Source: Lewinellaceae bacterium (GTDB lineage: Bacteria; Bacteroidota; Bacteroidia; Chitinophagales; Saprospiraceae). From it: a stretch of DNA of 64,000 nucleotides. A program made the position numbers and the translations under genes. The first letter of the stretch is position 1; every line of letters starts with the position of its first letter. Below the pieces are notes generated by a model. It was not told the DNA's origin. It made no database searches and saw only the letters and a program-made list of their open reading frames with translations. The stretch covers positions 186,001 through 250,000 of the forward strand of contig JADJRC010000049.1 in NCBI GenBank assembly GCA_016712415.1. Direction: 5' to 3'. Below are positions 9,774 through 19,908 of the stretch, in pieces.

Positions 9774-9829
9774 AACGGACCTCCAGGTCCGTTTTGCATA
9801 GATGTTTCACCGGATTTGGAAATCCGGTG
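9774..9829. repeat. Two short-loop palindromes between DUF1963 and HAD genes
   Basis: AACGGACCT-CC-AGGTCCGTT (9774-9793) and CACCGGATTT-GG-AAATCCGGTG (9808-9829) are perfect inverted repeats with 9- and 10-base arms and two-base centres. They lie between convergent genes and could end transcription, but no U-tract follows, and the design recalls the short-loop hairpins of the 34.5-35.7 kb array. Confidence 0.7.
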
Positions 9830-9880
9830 TACATATGGATAGTACACCGGGTTAACATCAGTAGAAAATGATGATTAATA

Positions 9881-10528
9881 TCAAAATGTCGAACGACGAT
9901 CGCTGACTAATGCCGAAACAGCCTCCCCGATCTCCCTTCCAGCCGGGTGCAAAACACCTCGGATTCCGAGTTGTTTTGCCGCTTCAATATTGACCTCCAG
10001 GTCGTCGAAAAAGACGGTTTCTTCCGCTACAAGTTCGGCATCTGCCAGCACGTATTCATATATTTCCCGGTCGGGTTTGCGCAGGCGGATGAGGTGTGAA
10101 TAGTAAACCGCGTCAAAATGGCGTGTCAGAAAATCGTCCATTCCGTGTTGCCGCAGCATATACGCATCGATCCAGTTGGCGTGCAGGTCGTTGATGTTGC
10201 TGAGCAGAAACACCTGATAGCGTTGGCGCAGTTGGAGCAGCATGTCGAAGCGGTGTTTCGGCATGTCGATAAAAATAGAGTTCCAGGCTGCGACGACCTG
10301 TTCTTCGCTCAGGAGCGAATCGGTGGCAGTGCGCAGGGTAGCCACGAATTCTTCGGTGCTGATACCGCCGGTTTCATACAATTCAAAGAATCGGGTGCAT
10401 CGGAGTTTTTCGTTGACAGCGTCGAAATTTTTTCCGAAAAGTTGCCGGAAATGGCGCTCAATGGCAGGCAGGTCGAGGTCGAACAAGACGTTGCCGAAAT
10501 CGAAGATAATGTTCTTTACAGGTGTCAT
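9881..10528 (-). CDS. HAD-superfamily hydrolase, subfamily IA (YihX-like)
   Basis: A 215-aa phosphatase-type protein. Motif I is IIFDFGNVLFDLD at residues 6-18 (nucleophile Asp), motif II is LLSNIND, motif III Lys is in RLRKPDREIYEY and motif IV acids are FFDDLEVNIEAA. The inserted helical cap between motifs I and II is of subfamily IA type. YihX-like members dephosphorylate small sugar phosphates, but the substrate is not predictable. The ATG at 10528 (MTPVKNIIF) is favoured; an extension to 10585 would add residues without homology. It is convergent with the DUF1963 gene and divergent from the E2 gene. Confidence 0.88.
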   Translation of the reverse strand: MTPVKNIIFDFGNVLFDLDLPAIERHFRQLFGKNFDAVNEKLRCTRFFELYETGGISTEEFVATLRTATDSLLSEEQVVAAWNSIFIDMPKHRFDMLLQLRQRYQVFLLSNINDLHANWIDAYMLRQHGMDDFLTRHFDAVYYSHLIRLRKPDREIYEYVLADAELVAEETVFFDDLEVNIEAAKQLGIRGVLHPAGREIGEAVSALVSDRRSTF

Positions 10529-10650
10529 AGGGGCGCAAAATTGAAAGTTTTCTGCAAAAAAGCGCAGCAAATATGGCCTTTGCATATCGCCACTGCCGAT
10601 GGAACACGTACCTTTGCAGCGCTTTATCCAAACTCGCTAAACCATTATAC

Positions 10651-11984
10651 ATGGCTCGCAGTAGAACTTGTTAGCCCAAAATGGGCGAAAGCATCATGGA
10701 GGCCACCATCCTCTCATGGCGTAAAAAAAACCCGGCGACCGCGTCGAACTTGACAGAACCCGTGCCGACATCGCCACCGACAAAGTAGACAGCGAGGTAC
10801 CCTCGCCCGTTGCGGGCGTGCTGGTGGAAATACGCTTCCAGGAAAACGACGTGGTACCCATCAATAAAACCATTGCCATCATTGAAACGGAATCGACGGG
10901 CGATCAGCCTGCCGCTTCGCCTGCCGTCAGTCAGCCTGCCCCCGTTAACGGCAAGCAGGAAGCGCCTGTAGAGGTGCCCTATGTACCGGCTTCCGAACCC
11001 GGCGGCGGCAGCCAACACCTGAGCGCGCAGTCGGGCGGACGCTTTTACTCCCCGCTGGTACGCACTATCGCCAGGGAAGAAAAGATCAGCCAGGCAGAGC
11101 TCGACCGCATCCCGGGCTCGGGCCAGGAAGGACGCGTGACAAAAAAAGACATGCTCGAATACGTGGCCAGGCGCCATGAAGCGCCCGCTAACGGCAACGG
11201 CAGCCAACAGGCAACAACACCTGTCGCGCCGCAAGCCGTCACCACGCAACGCCCGGCCGCTGCCAGTGCAGAAGGCAATGTGGAGATCGTGGAAATGGAC
11301 CGCATGCGCAAGCTCATCGCCGACCACATGATGATGAGCAAACACACCAGTCCGCACGTCACCTCTTTTGTCGAGGCCGATGTGACCAATATGGTCAACT
11401 GGCGCAACAAGGTCAAAGACGCGTTTAAAAAGAAATACGGCGAGAATATCACCTTCACACCCCTGTTTGTAGAGGCCGTCACACGCGCGTTGCGCGACTA
11501 TCCGATGGTAAACGTATCGGTTGACGGCACCCGCATTCTCGTTAAAAAAGACATCAACATCGGTATGGCAGCGGCGCTGCCCAGCGGCAACCTCATCGTG
11601 CCGGTTATCCGCAACGCCGATTACCTCAACCTCGTGGGCCTGACCAAGCAGGTGAACGACCTCGCCGCCCGCGCCCGCCAAAACCAGCTCAAACCCGAGG
11701 AGATACAAGGCGGCACCTTTACCCTCACCAATGTCGGCACCTTCGGCAACGTGATGGGCACGCCCATCATCAACCAGCCCCAGGCAGCCATCATGGCAAC
11801 CGGTGCAATTCGCAAAAAACCCGCCGTACTCGAAACGGAATACGGCGACGTGATCGCGATCCGCCAGATGATGTTTCTCTCGCTTTCCTACGACCACCGC
11901 GTCGTAGACGGCATGCTGGGCGGCTCGTTCCTGCGCCGCGTGGCTGACTACCTGGAGCAGTTTGATTCGGACCGCGATATTTGA
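10651..11984 (+). CDS. 2-oxo acid dehydrogenase E2 (dihydrolipoamide acyltransferase), 5' frame errors
   Basis: E2 core of a pyruvate, 2-oxoglutarate or branched-chain dehydrogenase complex. The N-terminal lipoyl domain carries the lipoylated Lys in ATDKVDSEVPSP; a Pro/Ala-rich linker follows, then an E1/E3-binding domain (SPLVRTIAREEKISQAELD) and the acyltransferase domain ending in the catalytic SYDHRVVDGMLGG. The first 80 bases need three corrections: one extra base near 10660, one missing near 10671 (restoring VMPKMGES) and one A missing from the eight-A run at 10723-10730. Corrected, it starts at ATG 10651. Which 2-oxo acid is used cannot be told; no E1 or E3 gene is adjacent. Confidence 0.88.
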
Positions 11985-12096
11985 CACAGGCAGCCAGGTA
12001 TTCTTACAAATGACAGGAACAGCATCGCTGCGGTATCAGAACAGGGTCAATGCGCCGGGTTAGCACGATATGCCTGCGACCGGCAAATACAGACCC

Positions 12097-12976
12097 CTAT
12101 TTATCCACGCTTGCACGAACGGGCAGGCGTTGGTCTTTGTACGATTTTACCTCCAGTATATCTGCGGGCAGGTAGAATCCTGCTGTATCGAGCGCCTGCA
12201 GCGTTTTCCCGATGGCTTCGTTTTTAAGTTTGATGCCGGAAACCTTTTCATCAAAGGTATCAATCCAGAAATAGACGGTCAAGTTCAGGGTCTCGCGCCA
12301 GATCCGTAATGGCAAAAGACGGGGCTTTTTCGCCCTTGAGCACACCCGGCACGCTGTTCACCGTGTCGAGCATGACCTGCATGGCCCGGGTGTAGTCGGA
12401 GCCGTAATCCAGCCCTACCGTAAAATCGAGCCGCAAAAAGCCGTCGATCGTATAGTTCACCACAGGATTTTTCACGACCATGGCATTGGGGATATAGATA
12501 TCCTTGCCGTCGAAGGTTTTGATTTGGGTGTCGCGCAAGTTCAGCGTCACAACCGTTCCCTTGATGCCGCTCAGTTCTACCGTGTCGCCGACCCGAAAGG
12601 GCCGGTTGAAGGCAAGTACGATTCCGGCCAGGAAATTTTCACCGATATCCTTGAATGCGAAACCAATGATAAAGGCGCCGAGACCGGCCGTACTTAAAAG
12701 TCCAACGGCCATACCGCCCAGCCCTACGATCTGCAGCGACACCAGGATGGCAAGTATGATAATCAGGGTACCGATCAGGCGGGCGATGAACCTGGCCAGC
12801 AGCGGATCGTCCATTCGTGCCGTGAGCCGGCGCTGGGAGAAGCGCCGGGAACTGCGGGCCAGCAGCAACAGTACTGCAAAAAGGATCAGTGCAATGAAGA
12901 GTTTGGGCAACAACGCCACAAAACTGTCGTAGTAGTCGTGGATGTTGCTCCAGAGATCCGTTAAAAGGGTATCCAT
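12097..12976 (-). CDS. Small-conductance mechanosensitive channel (MscS family), one frame break
   Basis: About 293 residues, the size of E. coli MscS. Three hydrophobic segments (about residues 22-42, 65-85, 88-112) are followed by the pore-lining glycine/alanine-rich helix GLLSTAGLGAFIIGFAFKD and the beta domain with FNRPFRVGDTVELSGIKGTV. It opens under membrane tension to release solutes in osmotic downshock. The frame shifts at about 12293-12299, where one extra base sits in a GC-rich tract; the C-terminal domain (ETLNLTVYFWIDTFDEKV) then continues to the stop at 12097. Faces the ClC gene across a 254-base gap. Confidence 0.88.
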
Positions 12977-13050
12977 AATTCAAGTGTGTTTGAACTTACA
13001 ACGGGTTCGACCGGAGCAGGTTCAGTGATTGCCGTATTTCTCCCGGTAAG

Positions 13051-13083
13051 TTTTGAATGCGCAGGAAAATCGCTATACATTTG
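13051..13083 (+). promoter_or_regulatory. Putative ClC gene promoter
   Basis: TTTTG (13051-13055), 20 bases, TACATTTG (13076-13083). The context GCTATACATTTGAGC is repeated exactly at the promoter of the DUF389 gene (14681-14694). The distance to the ClC start is about 148 bases. Confidence 0.65.
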
Positions 13084-13230
13084 AGCGTGTGGTGCTTTTT
13101 CAACAAGCCTTGTCACCCTGCCCAGCAATACACTACCCGGGATCAGTATAAGCGTGTGTGTTTCCCTGACGGCGAGACGCCCCGGCCGTTACTGATTTCT
13201 GGCAGATAAGGCATATCTAATCTATTGAAA

Positions 13231-14602
13231 ATGAGCGTATTTAATATAATAAAGCAGAAATTAATAGCCAGATATGATGCAATAGACAATACAAATGTCA
13301 AGAAAAATTTCCTAAACGCACTTCCATTCTGGCTGGGTTCATTCATTACCGGAATCACGGCCGTGGTGTACGCGAAGTTATTTTCGTGGGCCGAATCCTG
13401 CACGAAATACATTTTTATCCACGCCAGTTGGTCATTCTTTCTCATCACGCCGTTCACATTTATCATTGCATGGCGCCTGGTTACCAGGTATGCGCCCTAT
13501 TCGCGTGGCAGCGGCATTCCGCAGGTAAGCGCTGCTATTGAATTATCCAACCCGAAGACCAACCATAAAGTCAATAAACTGCTTGGGTTAAAGGTTATTT
13601 TGATCAAGATATTTTCAAGCCTGATCCTGATTTTTGGCGGCGGCGCCATCGGACGCGAAGGCCCGACCATTCAGATATCGGCTTCGATTTTCAAGAAAAT
13701 AAACGACTTTTTGCCCGAATGGTACCCGAAAATATCCAAACGAAACATGATTATTACCGGAGCGGCGGCCGGACTTGCCTCGGCATTTAATACGCCGCTG
13801 GGCGGGATTGTTTTGCCATTGAAGAACTCACCAAAACGCATTTTAATTTTTTCAAGTCGGCGCTGATTACCGGAGTCATCATTGCAGGCCTTACCGCCCT
13901 GAACTTCCTGGGGCCATATCTCTATATCGGCTACCCGCAGCTCAATCATATTTCATTCTGGATCATTCTGGCAATCATCCCTGTGGCAATAATCACCGGA
14001 ATTGCAGCCAGTGGAATGGGGAAGATTATACTGTACATTTTAAAGAAAAAGAGCATCCTGAAAAACAACTACCAGCGACTGACCTATGCCGGTATTTGTG
14101 GTTTGCTTATTGCGTCGCTGGCCTTTTTGTCGATGGCCGGATATTCGGTTCTGGCAAGGAAATCATATTGATGTCGCTGTTTTCCGGCGACAAATACGTA
14201 GAATGGTATGTGCCGCTGCTCAGGATTATCGGCCCGATCCTGTCCTTCTCCGTCGGCGCTTCGGGGGGTATTTTTGCACCTTCGCTTTCGGCGGGCGCCA
14301 GTATCGGAGCACTGATCTCCGGCTGGCTGCAACTTTCAGGCACAGATACCAATCTGATTGTCCTGTGCGGCATGGTGGGTTTTCTCACCGGAATTACGCG
14401 CAGCCCCTTTACCTCTTCCATACTGGTGATCGAAATGACCAACAGCCACAATATCATCTTTCACCTGATGCTGACGGCGTTGCTTGCCAACCTGATCTCG
14501 AACAATGTAAGCAAACACTCCTTTTACGAATACCTGAAAGACCAGTATCTGCGGGAGGTCGGCAAGGAATATGCTCCGGTATCGAAACAGGCCGGAACCT
14601 GA
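13231..14602 (+). CDS. ClC-family chloride channel/transporter, two homopolymer frame breaks
   Basis: About 457 residues with around ten or more membrane helices. ClC anion-site motifs are all present: GSGIPQ, GREGPTIQ, the restored GGIVFAIEEL and GGIFAPSLSAGA. The acid in GREGP marks the gating glutamate. No C-terminal CBS domains are seen, so it is the short prokaryotic form. The frame breaks at the T-runs 13811-13814 and 14124-14128, each one T short; adding a T restores FAIEEL and AFFVDGRIFGSGKEI. Downstream by 142 bases is the DUF389 gene with a matching promoter, suggesting shared regulation. ATG 13231 is preferred over TTG 13225. Confidence 0.88.
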
Positions 14603-14659
14603 TACCGCCGGTATGACCGGAATATATCAGGCATTCCAAACCAGTCGCTGCCCCATGGG

Positions 14660-14691
14660 TTTGTTTCCGCAGCAAATCTGCTATACATTTG
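14660..14691 (+). promoter_or_regulatory. Putative DUF389 gene promoter
   Basis: TTTG (14660-14663), 20 bases, TACATTTG (14684-14691), a full consensus. The flanks match the ClC promoter. Leader to the ATG at 14744 about 45-50 bases. Confidence 0.7.
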
Positions 14692-14743
14692 AGCAGCCGG
14701 GCATCTTGTGCGGTGACATACAAAGCATTATACCGACCCACGT

Positions 14744-16084
14744 ATGAACATAAAAATCCTGGACCCCTTCAGGTTGCTGCACGAAAAGGAAGAATTTGGT
14801 GTTGTGAAGGGCAACATTGAAAAGGACTGCGTGTTCCGCGGCACCAACCTTTGGATTCTTATTTTTGCCATTCTAATTGCATCGCTGGGACTGAATATGA
14901 ACTCCACGGCGGTAGTCATCGGTGCGATGTTAATCTCGCCGCTCATGGGCCCGATTTTGGGCGTGGGCGCCGGTGTGGCCCTGAACGACCTGCCTTTGAT
15001 CCGCAAGGCCTCCTTCAATTACGGATTTGCTTTGGTTGTCGGCTTATTGACCTCAACCCTGTATTTTCTGTTGTCGCCCATTGACGACGCGCATTCCGAA
15101 ATTCTTGCCCGTACGTTACCCACGATTTACGACGTTTTGATCGCGTTTTTTGGCGGATTTGCCGGCATTATCGCCATTTCAAGCAAACAAAAAGGTAATG
15201 TGATTGCGGGCGCGGCCATTGCCACCGCACTCATGCCCCCGCTTTGTACGGCGGGTTACGGGCTGGCAACCCTGCAGTGGCAGTATTTCCTGGGCGCCTT
15301 CTATCTCTACCTGATCAACAGCGTATTTATTGCCGTTGCGACCATTATCACGGCATATTTGCTAAAATTTCCGGTAAAAAAATACACCGACCATAAGATT
15401 GAAAAGCGGGAAAAAGGCATCATCTGGGCCATTATTATCCTCACCCTGATTCCAAGTCTGTATTTGGGATACGACATTGTTCAGCAAAAAAAATTCAATG
15501 ACAAGTCGAATCAATTCATTGAATCCGAAGCCTTGTTGCCCAATGATTACCTGCTTAAAAAGGAAATCGATGCCAAGAACAAAAAGATTACCCTCACCTT
15601 CGGGGGAAAAGAAATCAAGGAGGAAGAGATCAATGACCTGAAAAGCAAACTGAAATATTACGGTCTGGAAGGAATCGAACTCGAAGTTAAACAAGGATTT
15701 GCCTTCCTGGAGGCGCCTAAAAGGAATGAGGAACAGGTAAACCAGATGGGACTTGCCTTAAAGAAAACAGAGGAGGACAGAAAACTGCTGAAATCAAAAC
15801 TGGATAGTATCCATAACCAGCAATCGATAGGCATTCAGATCTTTAAGGAACTGAAAACGCAATATCCCGACTTGAGGAGCGCGGTTATCCAGCCCGTTTT
15901 GAGCAATACTGATACCTTGCAAACACCCAACACTGTTTTTTTGGTCTTGCTGGACCTGGATAATGATCTGGAAGAAGACGCACAGGTAAAACTGGAAAAC
16001 TGGTTGAAGGTGCGGCTGCGCAAGGAAACTATCCGACTTGTTATACTGCCGAATACGGACAAGCAACGCAAAAAGCGGCGATGA
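14744..16084 (+). CDS. DUF389 (TIGR00341-type) membrane protein
   Basis: A 446-aa integral membrane protein. The N-terminal part carries the DUF389 pattern of conserved glycine-rich helices: LWILIFAILIASLGLNMNS, VVIGAMLISPLMGPILGVGA and VIAGAAIATALMPPLCTAGY. A final helix near residues 228-245 is followed by a 200-residue soluble tail with coiled-coil character (EEQVNQMGLALKKTEEDRKL). No function is established for the family. It lies in an ion-transport block with MscS and ClC, and its stop overlaps the next start (ATGA, 16081-16084), so it is translationally coupled to the AraC-type regulator. Confidence 0.88.
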   Translation: MNIKILDPFRLLHEKEEFGVVKGNIEKDCVFRGTNLWILIFAILIASLGLNMNSTAVVIGAMLISPLMGPILGVGAGVALNDLPLIRKASFNYGFALVVGLLTSTLYFLLSPIDDAHSEILARTLPTIYDVLIAFFGGFAGIIAISSKQKGNVIAGAAIATALMPPLCTAGYGLATLQWQYFLGAFYLYLINSVFIAVATIITAYLLKFPVKKYTDHKIEKREKGIIWAIIILTLIPSLYLGYDIVQQKKFNDKSNQFIESEALLPNDYLLKKEIDAKNKKITLTFGGKEIKEEEINDLKSKLKYYGLEGIELEVKQGFAFLEAPKRNEEQVNQMGLALKKTEEDRKLLKSKLDSIHNQQSIGIQIFKELKTQYPDLRSAVIQPVLSNTDTLQTPNTVFLVLLDLDNDLEEDAQVKLENWLKVRLRKETIRLVILPNTDKQRKKRR

Positions 16085-17187
16085 TTGAAAATAAATGGCT
16101 GGAAATAGCCCTTTATCCGGGCTGCATCCAGGGCTTTTTTCTGAGTTATCTCCTTTGGAAAAACCAGCGGGCCAATCGCGAAGCCATTCGTTATTTCAAC
16201 GCCCTGCTGCTGACTGTTTCCATACTGATGCTGCTGCGCGTCACCTACCAGCCCGCATTTTTCAAGCGTTTTGCAGAGATCATCCTGCTTCCCGATGTGA
16301 TCCTGTTTCTAACCGGTCCTTTTATATACCTCTTTACGAGGGCATTGCTGCGGCTGCCGGGGCGGCAGTTGTACCCGCATTTCATTCCTGCTGCCGTACA
16401 TGTATTGATCGTTAATTCGTTCCTTGGGCTCCACCTGAAAGGCGTATTGCACTACCTCTCCCTGCGCCAGGTATTTACCGGCTTCCTTTTTATTGAAGCT
16501 GCCGCCATGCTTAGTCTGGGCATTTATGTCGGCCTGAGCCTGCGCACCTGGTTGCACTATCGGGAGGCGTTTTTCCAGAAATATGCAGCGCCTTTTATGG
16601 GTCATTTTTTGCAGCCGTTTTTTATGGTCTGTTTTGTGCTGCTCGCGTTCTGGGCAGCCGGCTTTGCGCACAAGGTACTGGTGGGCTATACGGACTATTC
16701 GATTTACACCCTTTTTTGGGTGCTTCTGGTAGCGGCGATATACTTTCTGGCCTACAAGATATGGTCCACACCGGCCCTGCTCGAACTGCCCGGGGCACTG
16801 GATGACGAACCGGATACGGCGCCCGCAGAAGCGGTATCCGGGGCAGATGTAGAGGCCCTCCGGCAATATATGGAGATGGAAAAACCTTACCTCGATCCGG
16901 AAATCAAAATCGGTGATCTCGCAGATACCCTGAACCTGCCCAAGCACCAGTTGTCGCGAATCATCAACCAGGGTTTCGACAAGAATTTTTTTGATTTTAT
17001 CAACGGGTACCGGGTACAGGAATTCATCAGGGCACGCAATGACGCCCGCCAGCGACACCTCAATACCCTGGGCCTGGCCTACCAGTCGGGATTTAATTCC
17101 AAATCCGCTTTCAACCGCGCCTTCCGCAAGGAGACAGGACAAAGCCCGCGGGATTACTTTGCAAACGGACAGGATGATTTATTTTGA
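16081..17187 (+). CDS. Membrane-anchored AraC-family regulator
   Basis: A 368-aa protein with six or seven hydrophobic segments in the first 235 residues and an AraC-type double helix-turn-helix at the C-terminus (IKIGDLADTLNLPKHQLSRI ... SGFNSKSAFNRAFRKETGQSPRDYF). This architecture is common in Bacteroidota and is taken to sense a membrane or external signal and regulate transcription. Its start overlaps the DUF389 stop by four bases, so the two are made together and may be functionally linked. The target genes are unknown; the adjacent twin promoters at 13051 and 14660 are the obvious candidates to test. Confidence 0.85.
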   Translation: MIENKWLEIALYPGCIQGFFLSYLLWKNQRANREAIRYFNALLLTVSILMLLRVTYQPAFFKRFAEIILLPDVILFLTGPFIYLFTRALLRLPGRQLYPHFIPAAVHVLIVNSFLGLHLKGVLHYLSLRQVFTGFLFIEAAAMLSLGIYVGLSLRTWLHYREAFFQKYAAPFMGHFLQPFFMVCFVLLAFWAAGFAHKVLVGYTDYSIYTLFWVLLVAAIYFLAYKIWSTPALLELPGALDDEPDTAPAEAVSGADVEALRQYMEMEKPYLDPEIKIGDLADTLNLPKHQLSRIINQGFDKNFFDFINGYRVQEFIRARNDARQRHLNTLGLAYQSGFNSKSAFNRAFRKETGQSPRDYFANGQDDLF

Positions 17188-17325
17188 CCGGATTAAGACA
17201 CTTGTCAGCCCTGTCAAAACACAACCGCCGCACTAAATTTCGACCCACTTTGCAAAGCAGGTCGACCTGCCGCCGTCACCCACCTTTTTTTGCCGCTGAT
17301 TTTATCACCACTACAAAATTAAGGC

Positions 17326-18345
17326 ATGAAACACATTACTACCGCCCTGCTGGCCGGCTGGCTCGGCATCGCATCCCTCCTCCCTGCACAAACCGTCACT
17401 ACAATCACCACCAATGCTTCCAAAATCGACGACGACATCATTTTTGATGCTGCAGGCAATTTGTATGGCTCTAATTACACCGGATCAACAGTGTTCAAGC
17501 GCACACCCGATGGGGTGGAAAGCGCTTTTACCACCGGACTGGGCAGCCCTAACGGTATGGCCTTCAACGACGACGGCACCATCGTACTGGCCGATAACAC
17601 GGGCAACAAACTCTACCGGGTTTTTCCCGACGGCAGCAAGCAGGTGCTTGTCGCGTCATTGCCCGGCCCTTCGGGCATCATCCGGATGCCGGGCAGCGAC
17701 ACCATGCTGGTAACAAGCTATACCACGCACAAAATATGGAAACTCGCACCCGACGGCACGCTGACAGACTATCTTACTCATCCGCAGTTCAACGGACCGG
17801 TGGGGTTGTGTTACGACGATTCGCTCAACCTTTATATCGCCAATTTCAACGATCGGAAAATATTCAAAAAGGCGCCTGGCGGTCCGGTGACTTTTCTCAC
17901 CCAGCCACCTCTGGGTCAAAACATCGGGTTCCTGGCCTATACCAATGGGTTCCTGTACGCGACGGCCATGAACGCACACAAAATCTACAAGATCGATCTG
18001 AACGGCAGTTACACCGTATGGCTGGGCTCCACTCCAGGCATTACCGATGGCGACGCCTCGGTGGCCAAATTCAACCAGCCCAACGGCATCCGTCCCTCGG
18101 CTACGGGCGACACACTATACGTCTCGGATTTTGGCAGCAAACGGGTACGCATGATCACCAACCTGAACGGCGTCAGCGGCGCCCACAGCGCCCTGATGCC
18201 GGAGTGGAACCTTCGCATCGCCCCAAATCCCTTCGTCGGCGATGCCCTGGTCACTTTTGACCTTTCGGAAGTCACCGTGATCAGTCTTGGTCTTTACGAT
18301 ACCGAAGGTCAATCCCTTGCGATCCTTTTATCGGAGCACCGGTAA
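17326..18345 (+). CDS. Secreted SMP-30/NHL-like beta-propeller with T9SS tail (3' end frame-broken)
   Basis: A secreted protein with signal peptide (MKHITTALLAGWLGIASLLPAQ) and repeated blades of the SMP-30/gluconolactonase or NHL type (AFNDDGTIVLADNTGNKLY, PNGIRPSATGDTLYVSDFGS). From WNLRIAPNPF it enters a type IX secretion C-terminal sorting domain, which exports proteins across the outer membrane. The frame stops at 18345, but pieces of the expected ending are visible downstream in other frames (GSHQYPV, then LPAGIY and LHLRGENKQ), up to about 18435. Several indels therefore truncate the tail; the true gene probably ends in 18435-18450. No catalytic role can be assigned. Confidence 0.8.
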   Translation: MKHITTALLAGWLGIASLLPAQTVTTITTNASKIDDDIIFDAAGNLYGSNYTGSTVFKRTPDGVESAFTTGLGSPNGMAFNDDGTIVLADNTGNKLYRVFPDGSKQVLVASLPGPSGIIRMPGSDTMLVTSYTTHKIWKLAPDGTLTDYLTHPQFNGPVGLCYDDSLNLYIANFNDRKIFKKAPGGPVTFLTQPPLGQNIGFLAYTNGFLYATAMNAHKIYKIDLNGSYTVWLGSTPGITDGDASVAKFNQPNGIRPSATGDTLYVSDFGSKRVRMITNLNGVSGAHSALMPEWNLRIAPNPFVGDALVTFDLSEVTVISLGLYDTEGQSLAILLSEHR

Positions 18346-18614
18346 CGGGCAGCCACCAGTACCCGGTAAGGTCGATGGTTGCCCGCCGGCATTTATTCTG
18401 CACCTGAGGGGGGAAAACAAACAATATCAAAAAAAAAATATTAAGGAAAAAAAAGCATAAAAAGGACATTGTCTGTAATGCCTTTGTTGAAGAGACGCGA
18501 GCGACGCTGAACATGTAGAAATGGGATAACAGGGATAGGGTTAGATTATCCGGGCGAACGATATCGTATCTTCGCGGTCAAAAAATATCTTTTCGCCCGG
18601 CAAAAAGCCCAACC

Positions 18615-19121
18615 ATGATCGAAACACCTCGCCTCATTTTAATGCCTCTGTCTTACGATCAGGTATTGAAATACGCCCTGAACGACAACAGCCTTGAACA
18701 ACAACTAAACCTCAACGAAACCTCGAGAGAAATATCGGAAGAACTCCATGAGGCGCTTGAACAAACCATATTGCCCAATATTGCGACCCCCGGCAGAAAC
18801 TATCTGTTCTCGACCCTTTGGACGCTGATCTGGCGTGAAGAACAGAAAATGGTCGGCGACCTGTGCTTTTTCGGCGAGCCCGATGCCGCCGGGGAGATAG
18901 AGATCGGATACGGCACCTACGATGCGTTTCAGAACAGGGGGTTTATGACCGAGGCCGTCGGCGGCATGATAGAATGGGCCAAAACGCAACCCGGAGTAAA
19001 ATCGATACGCGCCGGAACCAACAAAGACAACGCTGCCTCCTCGAATGTGCTGGTAAAAAACAATTTCAGGCAGTTTGAAGAAACCGATACCGTAACCTTC
19101 TGGCGTATTTACACTACATAA
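18615..19121 (+). CDS. GNAT-family N-acetyltransferase (RimJ/RimL-like)
   Basis: A 168-aa acetyltransferase. It opens with METPRLILMPL-like residues (MIETPRLILMPLS) typical of RimJ/RimL relatives, has the acetyl-CoA-binding core around IGYGTYDAFQNRGFMTEAV (the Q-N-R-G-F variant of QxxGxG/A) and the late AGTNKDNAASSNVLVKNNF segment. The substrate is unknown: ribosomal protein, antibiotic or small amine are all possible. A -7-like box TATCTTCG lies at 18567-18574. The 269 bases upstream include the broken T9SS tail of the preceding gene and no other feature. Confidence 0.85.
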   Translation: MIETPRLILMPLSYDQVLKYALNDNSLEQQLNLNETSREISEELHEALEQTILPNIATPGRNYLFSTLWTLIWREEQKMVGDLCFFGEPDAAGEIEIGYGTYDAFQNRGFMTEAVGGMIEWAKTQPGVKSIRAGTNKDNAASSNVLVKNNFRQFEETDTVTFWRIYTT

Positions 19122-19304
19122 TGTTTTTATTACCTACGCTTTATAGGGTACAAGACATCAAGGTCTTTATCAGGAATATAGAAAAAGTTGATTTTTTAAA
19201 GATTTTTTCGACCTTTAAGTATTCAATTAAAATTTTTTGTTTATTTTTATCCCGCCTTATAAACTACATTTTACCGCATCCATTAAAAACGAAAAGCACC
19301 TATT

Positions 19305-19847
19305 ATGAAAAAGCAACTCATTGCAAGCCTCGTTGGCGGCCTCATCATCTTTATCTGGCAATTCCTCTCCTGGAGCATCCTCAACATCCACGGCGCCGAG
19401 TTTCAATACACGGCCAGTCAGGACAAGATCATGGAATGCCTGGTACAGCAAAACCTGGAAGATGGCGCTTATTACCTCCCCCAGGCACCAACCGGCAGCA
19501 CATCACAGGAAGAACAGGCATTTATGGAAAGCAGCATTGGCAAGCCCTGGGCTACCGTCAGCTACCACAAGGCCATGAACATGAACATGGGTATGAACAT
19601 GTTCCGCGGCTTTGTCGTCGATGTCGTGGCCGTATTTCTGTTGGTATGGTTGCTCCTGAAAATCACCAACCTGAATTTCAATACCACCCTGCTCGCCTCA
19701 TTGGCAGTAGGCGCTATGGGCTACCTGACTATTCCATACCTCAACAGCATCTGGTTCGAAACCAACACGATTGGATACATCATCGACACGGTGGTGCAGT
19801 GGGGACTGATAGGCGCCTGGCTTGGATGGTGGCTGAACCGGGAATAG
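19305..19847 (+). CDS. Conserved membrane protein of unknown function
   Basis: A 180-aa protein with about four hydrophobic segments: residues 8-25, then a soluble loop of about 75 residues, then 100-120, 127-146 and 152-175. The loop holds QDKIMECLVQQNLEDGAYYLP and a Met-rich stretch NMNMGMNMF just before the second helix. It is similar in layout to uncharacterised Bacteroidota membrane proteins, but I recognise no functional family. The Met run might be a metal-binding feature, which is only a guess. Stands alone between the GNAT gene and an MFS gene. Confidence 0.7.
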   Translation: MKKQLIASLVGGLIIFIWQFLSWSILNIHGAEFQYTASQDKIMECLVQQNLEDGAYYLPQAPTGSTSQEEQAFMESSIGKPWATVSYHKAMNMNMGMNMFRGFVVDVVAVFLLVWLLLKITNLNFNTTLLASLAVGAMGYLTIPYLNSIWFETNTIGYIIDTVVQWGLIGAWLGWWLNRE

Positions 19848-19908
19848 AGACGATCCCTTTCAGGATATTATACTCAAAGTAATTGGCTTGAGGGAAAAAC
19901 CCACCAAC

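Noticed and set aside
18521..18540. I-SceI-like homing-endonuclease site (GGGATAACAGGG)
   Set aside because: It resembles the first twelve bases of the I-SceI site but the rest differs, and the same tract recurs at 23115-23135 as a dispersed repeat.
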